From Roseburia sp. AF12-17LB (GTDB lineage: Bacteria > Bacillota > Clostridia > Lachnospirales > Lachnospiraceae): a stretch of DNA of 64,000 nt. Shown here in pieces: positions 1-8,170 of this stretch; the first letter of the stretch is position 1, and every line of letters begins with the position of its first letter. A program made the translations under genes and the position numbers. The notes under the pieces were generated by a model. It searched no databases. It was not told where the DNA came from and worked only from the letters and a program-made list of their open reading frames with translations. Location of the stretch: positions 331,587 to 395,586 of the forward strand of contig NZ_QUHR01000002.1 in the NCBI RefSeq assembly GCF_003479605.1, written 5' to 3'.

Positions 1-565
1 CTTCTTTGATATGGCTGATTACATTCAGTTCACGGTAATCTACCGAACCATCTTCATTTTTCTTCGGCTTTAAATCAACATCTGTATTAAAATAATATTC
101 AATTCTGGCATCCTGACCATCTACCGGTTTCTTTCCTTTTGCCAGCACAAAATCGGTACAGTATTCCCTATCCTGGAAAAATTTCAAAATTTCATCCTGA
201 TCAACCCCTGCTTTGACACCTTTTGCAGTTAAATCCCTTAAGATTTCCTGCACATTCATATTCGTGCCGCCTGCAGCCGGATAAAATCTGCATACCGCCT
301 CCATGGCATCTGCTGATACTGTTACGGACATCTCTTCATTTATCTGAATCGGATAAATATCTCCGACCATAATCTCTGTCATCTCATTGCTGTTAATTGC
401 TGCAACCAGTTCCTTTAAATTATAATCCGGGCAGCCATGCCTTTCCAGATACTCTGTCAGTTCACCAATTTCAATAACATTTCCTTCCAGAGCTGCCGGG
501 AAAAGCTTAATATAAGTCGCATGTTCCTTTATCACAAATTGAAAATAAGCATTTGCCTGTCCCAT
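1..565 (-). CDS. FapA/DUF342-family protein, N-terminal part (cut by window edge)
   Basis: An open frame starts at ATG 565, preceded by a strong AAAAGGAGGG site, and runs off the window after 188 residues. The visible part (starting MGQANAYFQFVIKE) contains short alternating beta-rich segments and a PAAGGTNMN-like stretch (about residue 90) that I associate with the DUF342/FapA family ('flagellar assembly protein A'), polymer-binding-like proteins often found next to flagellar or chemotaxis genes. It lies 13 bases downstream of the motility sigma factor gene and is probably co-transcribed with it. The C-terminal beta-helix and coiled-coil region that would confirm the family is outside the window. 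Its role in motility is inferred from position only. Confidence 0.7.
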   Translation of the reverse strand, partial: MGQANAYFQFVIKEHATYIKLFPAALEGNVIEIGELTEYLERHGCPDYNLKELVAAINSNEMTEIMVGDIYPIQINEEMSVTVSADAMEAVCRFYPAAGGTNMNVQEILRDLTAKGVKAGVDQDEILKFFQDREYCTDFVLAKGKKPVDGQDARIEYYFNTDVDLKPKKNEDGSVDYRELNVISHIKE

Positions 566-578
566 AGCTTCCCTCCTT

Positions 579-1349
579 TTAACTTTCATCAACCAATATA
601 TCCATATAACTTCCCATTTTCTTTTTCATCTTTGCCAGAGCCCTGGTATGAAGCTGGGATATTCTTGATTCAGATACTTCAAGAATACTGCTGATTTCCT
701 TCAAGGTAAGTTCTTCATAATAATAAAGTTCAATTACCCTGCGTTCCTTTTCCGTCAAGGTCTCAAGGCTTTGTGCCAAAACTTCTTTCAATTCGCTTTC
801 TGCCACCACATCTTCCGGTTGTGCAAAATGGGAATTTTTTGTCGCATCCATCGCAGGCTCTGTTCCCTGCTCCACAAACTCATTTAAAGAAACAACATTG
901 GTAACTTTTAACTGGGACTGCCAGTTCAGGTATTCATCCTCTGATACCCCGAGTTCGCTTGCAATCTCTTCATCCAATGCCGTCTTTCCTGTCTTCATTT
1001 CTATATTTTTTATTGCTTCGTCAATCTTTTTCTGTTTTTGGCGAACAGCCCTCGGTATCCAGTCCATTTTACGAATCTGGTCTAATATTGCCCCACGGAT
1101 TCGAAGGCTTGCATATGTCTCAAATTTAACATCCTTGCTTCGGTCAAATTTATCAATTGCATCAATCAGTCCAAAGATTCCATAGCTGACCAAATCTTCA
1201 TATTCTACATTATATCCAAGATACATACTCAATCTGCCCGCTACTAATTTAACTAACGGAGCATATTCTATGATAATCTGTTCCCGTATTTCAGATACTG
1301 GATTTTTCTGATAGCTTTCCCACAGTTTTTCTCTGTCCACTGTTTTCAT
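579..1349 (-). CDS. sigD: RNA polymerase sigma factor SigD/FliA (motility sigma factor)
   Basis: A 256-residue sigma factor of the FliA/WhiG class. Region 2 is clear: the DLVSYGIFGLIDAIDKFD core-binding and -10 segment at about residues 52-70, followed by FETYASLRIRGAILDQIR and the DWIPRAVRQK segment typical of FliA/SigD rather than sporulation sigma factors. Region 4 has the helix-turn-helix LTLKEISSILEVSESRISQLH at about 214-234. It directs RNA polymerase to late flagellar, flagellin and chemotaxis promoters. As in B. subtilis, the gene sits near the 3' end of the long fla/che operon, so its dosage depends on transcription reaching this far. No FlgM anti-sigma gene is in the window. Confidence 0.95.
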   Translation of the reverse strand: MKTVDREKLWESYQKNPVSEIREQIIIEYAPLVKLVAGRLSMYLGYNVEYEDLVSYGIFGLIDAIDKFDRSKDVKFETYASLRIRGAILDQIRKMDWIPRAVRQKQKKIDEAIKNIEMKTGKTALDEEIASELGVSEDEYLNWQSQLKVTNVVSLNEFVEQGTEPAMDATKNSHFAQPEDVVAESELKEVLAQSLETLTEKERRVIELYYYEELTLKEISSILEVSESRISQLHTRALAKMKKKMGSYMDILVDES

Positions 1350-1373
1350 GCCATAGCCTCCGGTTTCTTATAA

Positions 1374-1682
1374 TTACTCTTCTTTCGCTCTTTTCTCTTC
1401 CTCTTTTTCTGACTTTTCTGATGTATCTTCTTTTTTCTCATCAGCAGACTCTTCTGCATCACCATCTGCTTTTTCTTCTGTACTGCTTTCTTCATCCTTT
1501 GCAGCTTTAAAATTCTTTTCCAAAATATACGCCGCAATGCCCCCAAGCAGATAGAATATAATCAGTACAAGCAATAATGTCTTTGTAAAGGCAAGCAATT
1601 CCATTTTCTGAAAAATTGCCACAATACAGGTAATAAATCCTGCGGTCAACATTACGATTGCAGGAATCGGTTTTGTCTTCAT
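1374..1682 (-). CDS. Small two-helix membrane protein with acidic tail, between cheD and sigD
   Basis: The 102-residue product has two predicted transmembrane helices (about residues 7-24 and 32-53) followed by a roughly 45-residue tail made almost entirely of Glu, Asp, Lys and Ser. I recognise no domain. It lies tightly between cheD and sigD, in the same direction as the operon. A different frame of the same DNA (1346-1546) gives a Lys-rich peptide; that is a shadow of the repetitive acidic-tail codons. A membrane anchor with a charged cytoplasmic tail would suit a flagellar-assembly accessory role, loosely like B. subtilis SwrB (next to sigD there), but no sequence similarity to SwrB is visible to me. 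Confidence 0.7.
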   Translation of the reverse strand: MKTKPIPAIVMLTAGFITCIVAIFQKMELLAFTKTLLLVLIIFYLLGGIAAYILEKNFKAAKDEESSTEEKADGDAEESADEKKEDTSEKSEKEEEKRAKEE

Positions 1683-1697
1683 CTTTACATCCTCAAT

Positions 1698-2183
1698 CTA
1701 AATAATTTTCAATTCTTTTCCAACAGACTTAATATAGAATTCTCCGGTATCGCAATGTAATTCTACGGTACGTCCATAATTCAGCCCGGTATCCTCTGCC
1801 AGAAGCGGAATACCAAGCTCCTTCAGTTTCTGTCTGGAAGCTTCTGCATTTCTTGCTCCAATATTTCCCACTTCAGAGTTACCACTTACCTCGAACATTC
1901 TGGCTCCGCCTGCAATCTTTGCTACAAGCCTGCTCTTTGCCGCCCCTGCTTCTGTCATCCGGCGAACCAGCTCTACAATTCCTGTATCTGCGAATTTCGC
2001 TATATTCGAATTATTTTTCATCTTTGTACTGTCTGGCAGCATAATATGTGCAAGTCCGCCAATCTTTGTAACCGGGTCTAGCAATGCTATTCCTATACAG
2101 GAACCCAGTCCTAATGTGGTAATTGTATCCGGAGCCTTGCAAATATTTAAGTCTGCCATACCAACTTTTATTACTTCACCCAT
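1698..2183 (-). CDS. cheD: Chemoreceptor glutamine deamidase CheD
   Basis: A 161-residue CheD. The family signature is present: LGLGSCIGIALLDP around residues 25-38 with the catalytic Cys, then the catalytic His in GLAHIMLP at about 43-50, and the conserved GNIGARN stretch at about 106-112. CheD deamidates receptor glutamines and, in Bacillus-type systems, binds CheC and stimulates its CheY-P phosphatase activity. It lies 14 bases after cheC, which matches that partnership. The ATG start has an AGGAGAAGGG-type ribosome-binding site upstream. Confidence 0.95.
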   Translation of the reverse strand: MGEVIKVGMADLNICKAPDTITTLGLGSCIGIALLDPVTKIGGLAHIMLPDSTKMKNNSNIAKFADTGIVELVRRMTEAGAAKSRLVAKIAGGARMFEVSGNSEVGNIGARNAEASRQKLKELGIPLLAEDTGLNYGRTVELHCDTGEFYIKSVGKELKII

Positions 2184-2197
2184 TGATACCCTTCTCC

Positions 2198-2818
2198 TTA
2201 TAAGGTAATTCCCAGAGATTTCAGAATCTTCTCATAAGACTCAAGGTCAGGTAACAGAATAAAATATCCTTCTATCATCACTTCATCTCCGAATTCTGTC
2301 GTAATCATAAGTGCATTGTCTCCAATTTTACCAAACTGTATTGCCGGAACACTTAAAATAGCTCCCGCCATATCAATTGCAATATAAGGAACCGATGGTG
2401 CAATAGTAAGCTGCGTCATGGCAGAAAGCGCGTTCAGATAAGAACCGGCAATGATATTTCCTATTTCTTTTAATGCAGACATATCCATCTCATCAAAATC
2501 TTCCGCATAATCTGCCGGACGTCCCATTAGTTTATTTACCAGATAATGTGCAGAATCAAGTTTCATAAGAAACATCATGCTGCCGGTAATATCATCTGTT
2601 ACTTCCAGATAGATTCCTACGATTGACTCATCTTCCGGGCAAATTGCAGAACCCAGTTCCTGAAAGGTCAGTAATTCAACTCTTGGTACATCCATATTAA
2701 TCCGGATATTCAACATATTTGCCATTGCAGTTGTTGCATTTCCGGCACCAATATTTCCAATTTCTTTTAAGACATCCACATACATGTCATTTACCTGGTT
2801 CAAAGTATAATCCGCCAA
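2198..2818 (-). CDS. cheC: CheY-P phosphatase CheC
   Basis: A 206-residue CheC with both copies of the CheC/CheX/FliY phosphatase signature: LKEIGNIGAGNA at about residues 18-29 and LKEIGNIIAGSY at about 115-126, each carrying the E-x-x-N pair that acts on phospho-CheY. Translation appears to start at TTG (2816-2818), because AGGAGG lies six bases upstream and no ATG is suitably placed. The gene is followed by cheD and preceded, across a 70-base gap containing a perfect stem-loop, by cheW. Confidence 0.94.
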   Translation of the reverse strand: MADYTLNQVNDMYVDVLKEIGNIGAGNATTAMANMLNIRINMDVPRVELLTFQELGSAICPEDESIVGIYLEVTDDITGSMMFLMKLDSAHYLVNKLMGRPADYAEDFDEMDMSALKEIGNIIAGSYLNALSAMTQLTIAPSVPYIAIDMAGAILSVPAIQFGKIGDNALMITTEFGDEVMIEGYFILLPDLESYEKILKSLGITL

Positions 2819-2851
2819 TTTTATCCTCCTGCTGTCATTTCAAGATATAGA

Positions 2852-2879
2852 ATATAGTGAGGCATTTGCCTCACTATAT
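2852..2879 (-). other. Perfect 12-bp stem-loop between cheW and cheC
   Basis: The arms 2852-2863 and 2868-2879 are perfectly complementary (ATATAGTGAGGC and its complement) around a four-base loop. It begins 10 bases after the cheW stop, in the only sizeable gap of the che segment. No U-run follows it on the minus strand, so it is not a good intrinsic terminator. It is better read as an mRNA-stabilising or processing hairpin within the operon, but that is inference. Confidence 0.6.
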
Positions 2880-2888
2880 CTATAACAA

Positions 2889-3353
2889 TTACGCATTTTC
2901 TTTTTCTTCTATAATAGAATGAATATCCAGAAGGGAAATTAATTCATCTCCGTTTTTACCGATTCCATCGATAAAAGATACCTTGGCATTCTTCATATCG
3001 CCACTCACTTTATCAATTTCATTGGTTCCTAATGTAACAACTTCTTTTACTTCATCCACGATTATTCCCAGTGCACTCTGCTGTTCAATTTTTAAAATTA
3101 TAATACGGCTGGCATTGGTAAATACATCTTCTTCCAGTTCCATACGTATTCTGAGACTCATAACCGGTACGATTTCTCCACGAAGATTGATAATTCCTTT
3201 AAAGAAATTCTGTACTCTAGGTACTCTTGTAATCTTCTGCATACGGACAATATTGTCTACATAACTGATATCGATTCCGTACTGCTCATTTCCGATTTTT
3301 ACAACAATATACTGTTTTCTGATATTTTCTACTGTTTCAAGTTGCTCTGCCAC
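2889..3353 (-). CDS. cheW: Chemotaxis coupling protein CheW
   Basis: A CheW-domain protein of about 154 residues with the family landmarks: QYIVVKIGNEQYGIDI near the N-terminus, then VPRVQNFFKGIINLRGEIVPV at about 44-64. It couples chemoreceptors to CheA. The frame is open from a GTG at 3362, but that codon abuts the AGGGGG site, whereas the GTG at 3353 lies eight bases beyond it. I therefore use 3353, giving an N-terminus reading MAEQLETVENIRKQY. It follows cheA by 15 bases and is co-transcribed. Confidence 0.94.
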   Translation of the reverse strand: MAEQLETVENIRKQYIVVKIGNEQYGIDISYVDNIVRMQKITRVPRVQNFFKGIINLRGEIVPVMSLRIRMELEEDVFTNASRIIILKIEQQSALGIIVDEVKEVVTLGTNEIDKVSGDMKNAKVSFIDGIGKNGDELISLLDIHSIIEEKENA

Positions 3354-3368
3354 TCTGCACACCCCCTG

Positions 3369-5456
3369 TTAAATCAATGTATTTGCATCCAGGATTAATG
3401 CGACTTCGCCATCACCCAGAATTGTTGCACCGCTGATTGTCTTATTATTATTAATATACTTACCAAGTGATTTAATTACGATTTCCTGCTGTCCAAGAAG
3501 ATTGTCTACAACAAGTCCTGCATAACGGTCGCCTTTTCTTACGATAACAACAGTAAGGCTTTCTACTTCTTCATCCTTCGGTGGAATATCAAGTATCTGA
3601 TCCAGCCGGATGATTGGAATAACAGAACCACGTAAATTAATTACTTCCTTGGATTCTACATATTTAATATCTTCAACCGGAATATCCTCGATAGTCTGAA
3701 TTGCGCCTAACGCAATTGCATATTTTTCATCGCGGATTTCTACCATCAACGCCTGAATGATTGCCAGTGTAAGTGGCAGTCTTACTACGAATTTGGTTCC
3801 AACGCCAAGTTTGCTCTTTACCTCAACATCTCCGCCTAATGCTTCAATATTGGATTTAACAACGTCAAGACCTACACCACGTCCGGAAATATCGGTAATC
3901 TGTTTTGCCATAGAGAAACTCGGCATAAATAAGAAATCGATAATTTCTTTCTGGCTCAGCTTTTCTGCCTGTTCCGGTGTTACCAGTCCACGCTCTACTG
4001 CTTTTGCTTTAACCTTCTCTGTATCAATTCCGTTACCATCATCACTTACTTCAATGATTACATTATTTCCTTCCTGGAATGCATTCAGATTAATGGTTCC
4101 TGTTTCTGGCTTACCGCGTTCCTTACGAACTTCTGCACTCTCAAGACCATGGTCAGCAGAGTTACGAAGCAGATGCTGCAACGGGTCGCCAATCTGGTCA
4201 ACTACAGTACGATCAAGCTCTGTATCTTCACCGGTCATGCACAATTCCATCTTCTTATTCAATCTTCTGGAAAGGTCACGAATCATACGTGGGAATTTGT
4301 TTACAACGCTCTCAATTGGAACCATCCGCACTTTCATAACCGATTCATGAAGACTGGTTGTAATTCTTTCCAGATACTCAATCTGCTCATGGAATGACTG
4401 ATTCTGGAAATTGCCTCCTTCCTGGGAGCCAATGGATACCAGACTGTTTTTTGCAATAATCAGCTCACTCACCTGGTTCATCAGTGCATCCAGTTTTTCG
4501 ATATCCACACGCACGGTACGGTTTGTAACCGGTTTGCCTGCCGGTTTTGACTTAGTCTGTGCCGGTTTATTCTCTTTATGTACTGCCTGCTCTGCCGGCT
4601 TTGCTGCTGATGTATTTGCCGGAAGATTTTCCTGTACATTTCCCTCATGGAATAGGGTTGCCGTCTTCACTTCTTCACCAACGGCATCCGCAATTTCAGA
4701 TACATTTTTAACTGCTTTTAAAATATCATCTAATGCAGCATTGGATGATAAGAACAAACTGAAGTCCAGTTCAAAACGTTCATCCTCAATATCCTGGGAA
4801 CTTGGACTGTAAACAACAATCTGTCCAAACTCTTCTACTGCTTTAAATACAAGGAATGCTCTTGCCGCTTTCAAAAGGCAGTCTTTCTGTACTTCTACTG
4901 TAATTCCGTAAATTTTGTTTCCACTTTCTTCAGCTGCTTTTAACGCATCTTTATCTTTGGAAGAAAATTCTACGCTTAAGTATTTCTTTTTACCATCACC
5001 GTTTTCCGGTTCTTCTGCTTTCTTTTCTTCTTTTTTCTCTTCCTTTGCAGGTGCGGCTGCTCCGCCGTTCTCTGCATTCTCTAAGAATTTGTTCAAAGCT
5101 GTAATCAGTGCTTCGTTGTCTTCTGTACCTTCATCTGATGTACTCTTGATCGTATCGAGGTAACTTTCAATTGCATCCAGACACTGGAAAAGAATATCAA
5201 TCATTTCACTGGTGACTTTTACTTTGTCACTACGAACTTCCTGGAATACATTTTCCATATCATGAGTCAGATGCTGCATTCTCTTAAAGCCCATGGTTCC
5301 TGCCATTCCCTTTAAGGAGTGTGCTGCACGAAAAATTTCATTAATGGTATCTTTGTTTTCCGGCTCCTTTTCCAAAGTCATAATGCAATCATTCAGGCTC
5401 TGGATATGCTCACTTGTCTCATCAATAAAAATTTCTAGATACTGGCTTACATCCAT
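3369..5456 (-). CDS. cheA: Chemotaxis histidine kinase CheA
   Basis: A 695-residue CheA with all five domains in order. The HPt domain has phosphorylatable His46 in FRAAHSLKGMAGTMG. A CheY-binding P2 region follows a Lys/Glu-rich linker at about 135-150. The P3 dimerisation helix starts around TNRTVRVDIEKLDALMNQVSE (about 315-335). The ATPase domain contains the N-box LQHLLRNSADHGLE, the G1 box VSDDGNGID and the GRGVGLDVV box. The C-terminal P5 CheW-like domain includes the INLRGSVIPIIRLDQIL stretch. It phosphorylates CheY and CheB. It lies between cheB and cheW with almost no spacing. Confidence 0.97.
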   Translation of the reverse strand: MDVSQYLEIFIDETSEHIQSLNDCIMTLEKEPENKDTINEIFRAAHSLKGMAGTMGFKRMQHLTHDMENVFQEVRSDKVKVTSEMIDILFQCLDAIESYLDTIKSTSDEGTEDNEALITALNKFLENAENGGAAAPAKEEKKEEKKAEEPENGDGKKKYLSVEFSSKDKDALKAAEESGNKIYGITVEVQKDCLLKAARAFLVFKAVEEFGQIVVYSPSSQDIEDERFELDFSLFLSSNAALDDILKAVKNVSEIADAVGEEVKTATLFHEGNVQENLPANTSAAKPAEQAVHKENKPAQTKSKPAGKPVTNRTVRVDIEKLDALMNQVSELIIAKNSLVSIGSQEGGNFQNQSFHEQIEYLERITTSLHESVMKVRMVPIESVVNKFPRMIRDLSRRLNKKMELCMTGEDTELDRTVVDQIGDPLQHLLRNSADHGLESAEVRKERGKPETGTINLNAFQEGNNVIIEVSDDGNGIDTEKVKAKAVERGLVTPEQAEKLSQKEIIDFLFMPSFSMAKQITDISGRGVGLDVVKSNIEALGGDVEVKSKLGVGTKFVVRLPLTLAIIQALMVEIRDEKYAIALGAIQTIEDIPVEDIKYVESKEVINLRGSVIPIIRLDQILDIPPKDEEVESLTVVIVRKGDRYAGLVVDNLLGQQEIVIKSLGKYINNNKTISGATILGDGEVALILDANTLI

Positions 5457-5458
5457 CT

Positions 5459-6526
5459 TTAATTTACCCCCACATTCTTTAGAATTGTGTCCGCAACACT
5501 TTCTAATGGTACTATTTCATCAACAAGTCCTGTCTCTGCAATTGCCTTTGGCATTCCATATACCACAGATGTTTCTTCATCCTGAGCAATTACGTATACA
5601 TTTTTTTCTTTCTGGAGTTCTGAAATTCCCTTTGTTCCATCAGCACCCATTCCGGTAAGAACTACACAGGTAATTTCATCATAGCCGCTGTCCATCAAAG
5701 ACTCATACATCAGATTGGCACATGGTCTTAATCCACCAATTGCCGGTGCATCACTTAAAACAATACAGTGCGTTCCATCTGCTAACCGCTGTACCAGTAA
5801 ATGTTTTCCTCCCGGTGCCACATAAACATGTCCTTTTTCCAAGACATCACCTTCGTTTGCCTCTTTCACATCCAGCGGGCTGAGTTCATTCAGCCGGGCT
5901 GCCATGGATTTTGTAAAACCAGCCGGCATATGCTGAACCACAAGAACCGGTGCATCCATATTGGATTTCAGCAATGGAATTACACTCTGTAAGGATTTTG
6001 GACCGCCTGTGGAACATGCAATTGCAACAATCTTGCTCCGGGCTGCATCCTTCGTTCTAATCTTCCGGACAGCTGCCGGTTTTACCACATTCGTAATTAC
6101 TTTTTTCTGATACGTCTGTGTGCTTCCTGCTGCAGTTATTGTTGCAAGAACTTTTATCAGTTTTTCCCGGAAACGCTGTCCCTTTGTCTCTATCAGATTA
6201 TTTGGTTTCTCGATAAAGTCAATTGCACCACGTTCCATTGCCTTGAGTGTAACTTCAGCTCCATCTGTCGTTAATGTACTGACCATTACTACTGTTGCTT
6301 TTATATTTTCTTTTTGTAATCTTTCAAGTAGTTCCAGTCCGTTCATTCTTGGCATATTTACATCTAAAACAACTGCGTCATATGCTTTCTGACACAATTT
6401 CTCATATGCTTCCAAGCCATCTCTGCATGTATCCGTTGCCTGAAAACCACTATCTGAATTAATTATATCACAGATAACTCTTCTCATGAGTGCTGAGTCA
6501 TCAACAACCAGAATATTCTTTTTCAT
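5459..6526 (-). CDS. cheB: Protein-glutamate methylesterase CheB
   Basis: A 355-residue CheB with an N-terminal receiver domain (ILVVDDSALMRR, phospho-acceptor Asp55 in VVLDVNMPRMNG) and a C-terminal methylesterase domain whose catalytic triad is visible: Ser in IACSTGGPKSL, His in VVQHMPAGFT and Asp in LTGMGADGTKG. It removes methyl groups from chemoreceptors during adaptation. The partner methyltransferase cheR is not in this window and must lie elsewhere in the genome. The next gene, cheA, starts two bases after its stop. Confidence 0.96.
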   Translation of the reverse strand: MKKNILVVDDSALMRRVICDIINSDSGFQATDTCRDGLEAYEKLCQKAYDAVVLDVNMPRMNGLELLERLQKENIKATVVMVSTLTTDGAEVTLKAMERGAIDFIEKPNNLIETKGQRFREKLIKVLATITAAGSTQTYQKKVITNVVKPAAVRKIRTKDAARSKIVAIACSTGGPKSLQSVIPLLKSNMDAPVLVVQHMPAGFTKSMAARLNELSPLDVKEANEGDVLEKGHVYVAPGGKHLLVQRLADGTHCIVLSDAPAIGGLRPCANLMYESLMDSGYDEITCVVLTGMGADGTKGISELQKEKNVYVIAQDEETSVVYGMPKAIAETGLVDEIVPLESVADTILKNVGVN

Positions 6527-6541
6527 TCTATTAATTTAACC

Positions 6542-7282
6542 CTATCCTTTTCCTCTCTGTCTTGCTTTTCTTTCTTCTGCAAAAATATACCTGATAATTT
6601 CTTCCCTTATTTTATCATCACGAATAATAAATTTCAGTCGGTTTTCATACATATTATCACGATTTAACAGCTTCGTACTTCGCAGGATATATCCTGGAAG
6701 ATAATATTGTTTTTCACCGGTCTGCGTCTGTAGCATCACAATAATCAGAACAGCTTTTCCCTCTTCTAACTGCTCATTCGTTACAAAGCGTACACCACCT
6801 CCACTGATATCAACAATAGTGCCCTTTTTCTGCTTTTTATAAAAATTATCATCCCTGAGACTTGCGATGATGTCTTCCGTCTGTTCCATTTCCGATTCTT
6901 CGTCTGTCAGATGGAAATACCCCATATCAAGGACACATTCCATACGGTAATATTCCCGCCTCTGATATTTGCTCAGTGGTGTATTTAATACAATCCGGAG
7001 CAGGTAGCGGTTCTCCGTCTTATAACGTTCCCAGATCTGACCAATGCTTTTATACAATCCATTCGGTGTATAGAATACAAATTCATAGCGAAGTCCCAGT
7101 GGAAGTAATATCAGTTTTCCACTCTGAATCGGCATCATTATCTCCATTTCACCATTTTCAAACAGTTCAAAAATCTGACTCTTGTAAACTGGTGCAGCCT
7201 TTTCTGCAGATTCTGGCCTTTCCGTCTGGTTCACTATATGAATATCAATTTTCATTCCTTCCCGTAAAACATTTGAAATCAT
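6542..7282 (-). CDS. PilZ-domain flagellar brake protein (YcgR-like)
   Basis: The 246-residue product has an N-terminal YcgR_N-like beta domain (about residues 1-100) and a C-terminal PilZ domain. The c-di-GMP-binding motifs are intact: R109-x-x-x-R113 in RREYYR and D158-x-S-x-x-G163 in VDISGGGVRF. Proteins of this architecture (YcgR, MotI/DgrA) bind c-di-GMP and slow or disengage the flagellar motor. Its place inside the fla/che operon between flhG and cheB supports that job. A likely c-di-GMP phosphodiesterase gene is at 42965-44059. Confidence 0.9.
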   Translation of the reverse strand: MISNVLREGMKIDIHIVNQTERPESAEKAAPVYKSQIFELFENGEMEIMMPIQSGKLILLPLGLRYEFVFYTPNGLYKSIGQIWERYKTENRYLLRIVLNTPLSKYQRREYYRMECVLDMGYFHLTDEESEMEQTEDIIASLRDDNFYKKQKKGTIVDISGGGVRFVTNEQLEEGKAVLIIVMLQTQTGEKQYYLPGYILRSTKLLNRDNMYENRLKFIIRDDKIREEIIRYIFAEERKARQRGKG

Positions 7283-7290
7283 TCTATCAC

Positions 7291-8166
7291 CTATCTGTTA
7301 TTAAAAAATTCAGCAAACAACTGGGCAAAGCCCCGCTTCATCAACGGAATATCATGCGCACCTTCTATAAGATTATTTGCAAGTATCTCAAATGCTTTTG
7401 CCGACTTGGTCTCCGGTGCATATAAAGATACTGTCTGCTGCTGGCGTATTGCTTTTTCAAACATGGAATCCTGCGGTATCATGCCGAGATATTCAAGATT
7501 ACCATTTAAAAACTGTGACACAACGGTATTTAATTTATCATATACTGCCTGTCCATCTTCCACAGAATTTACACGGTTGGCAACCACATGAATCTGCGTT
7601 CCGCTTTTGGCAAAATTCGGATTCCGGTGCAGTGCCTTTAACAGAGAATAGGAATCGGTCAGTGAGCTTGGTTCCGGTGTTGATACCAGAAGGACCTCCG
7701 GACAAGCCATAACAAATTCCAATACGCTGTCTGCAATTCCTGCTCCGGTATCCACCAGTACAATATCAGCCATTTCATCTAACTGTGCCAGATTACGTAC
7801 TAAAAAAGTAATCTGATCCTTGGACAGATTATTCATTCCCACAATGCCGGAGCCGCCTGAGATAAAGCTTACTCCTGCCGGTCCCTCTGTTATAATCTGC
7901 CGCATATCCATTCCCCGGTATATAACATCACTCAAATTATGTTTTGGTATTGCTCCAAGCATAACTTCTACATTTGCCAGTCCCAAATCAGCATCAAAAA
8001 TAATAACTTTCTTATTCATTTTCTGAAGCTGGATTGCCAGATTAACTGTAACGCTGGATTTTCCCACGCCACCTTTTCCACTGGTAACCGTAATTACTCT
8101 TGCTTTCTGGGGAAGCTTCTGGTTCTTTAATTTAATTACATTGCGCAGCTTTTCTGCCTGATCCAT
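7291..8166 (-). CDS. flhG: MinD/ParA-like flagellar-number regulator FlhG (YlxH/FleN)
   Basis: A 291-residue MinD-type ATPase. The deviant Walker A motif SGKGGVGKSS is at about residues 29-38, followed by the FDADLGLANVEVMLG motif and the VDTGAGI Walker B region. The short N-terminal stretch DQAEKLRNVIKLKNQK resembles the FlhF-activating helix of FlhG proteins. It works with FlhF to set flagellar number and position. flhF lies four bases upstream, the usual pairing. Confidence 0.94.
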   Translation of the reverse strand: MDQAEKLRNVIKLKNQKLPQKARVITVTSGKGGVGKSSVTVNLAIQLQKMNKKVIIFDADLGLANVEVMLGAIPKHNLSDVIYRGMDMRQIITEGPAGVSFISGGSGIVGMNNLSKDQITFLVRNLAQLDEMADIVLVDTGAGIADSVLEFVMACPEVLLVSTPEPSSLTDSYSLLKALHRNPNFAKSGTQIHVVANRVNSVEDGQAVYDKLNTVVSQFLNGNLEYLGMIPQDSMFEKAIRQQQTVSLYAPETKSAKAFEILANNLIEGAHDIPLMKRGFAQLFAEFFNNR

Positions 8167-8170
8167 ATTA

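Noticed and set aside
1346..1546. Lys-rich 66-residue frame overlapping the acidic-tail protein
   Set aside because: It is another frame of the repetitive GAA/AAG codons of the acidic tail; the 1374-1682 frame has membrane helices and a sensible position.
3757..4350. Long plus-strand frame inside cheA (197 codons)
   Set aside because: Opposite-strand shadow of a clearly conserved gene with no ribosome-binding site or recognisable domain. The same holds for the other plus-strand frames inside the flagellar operon.
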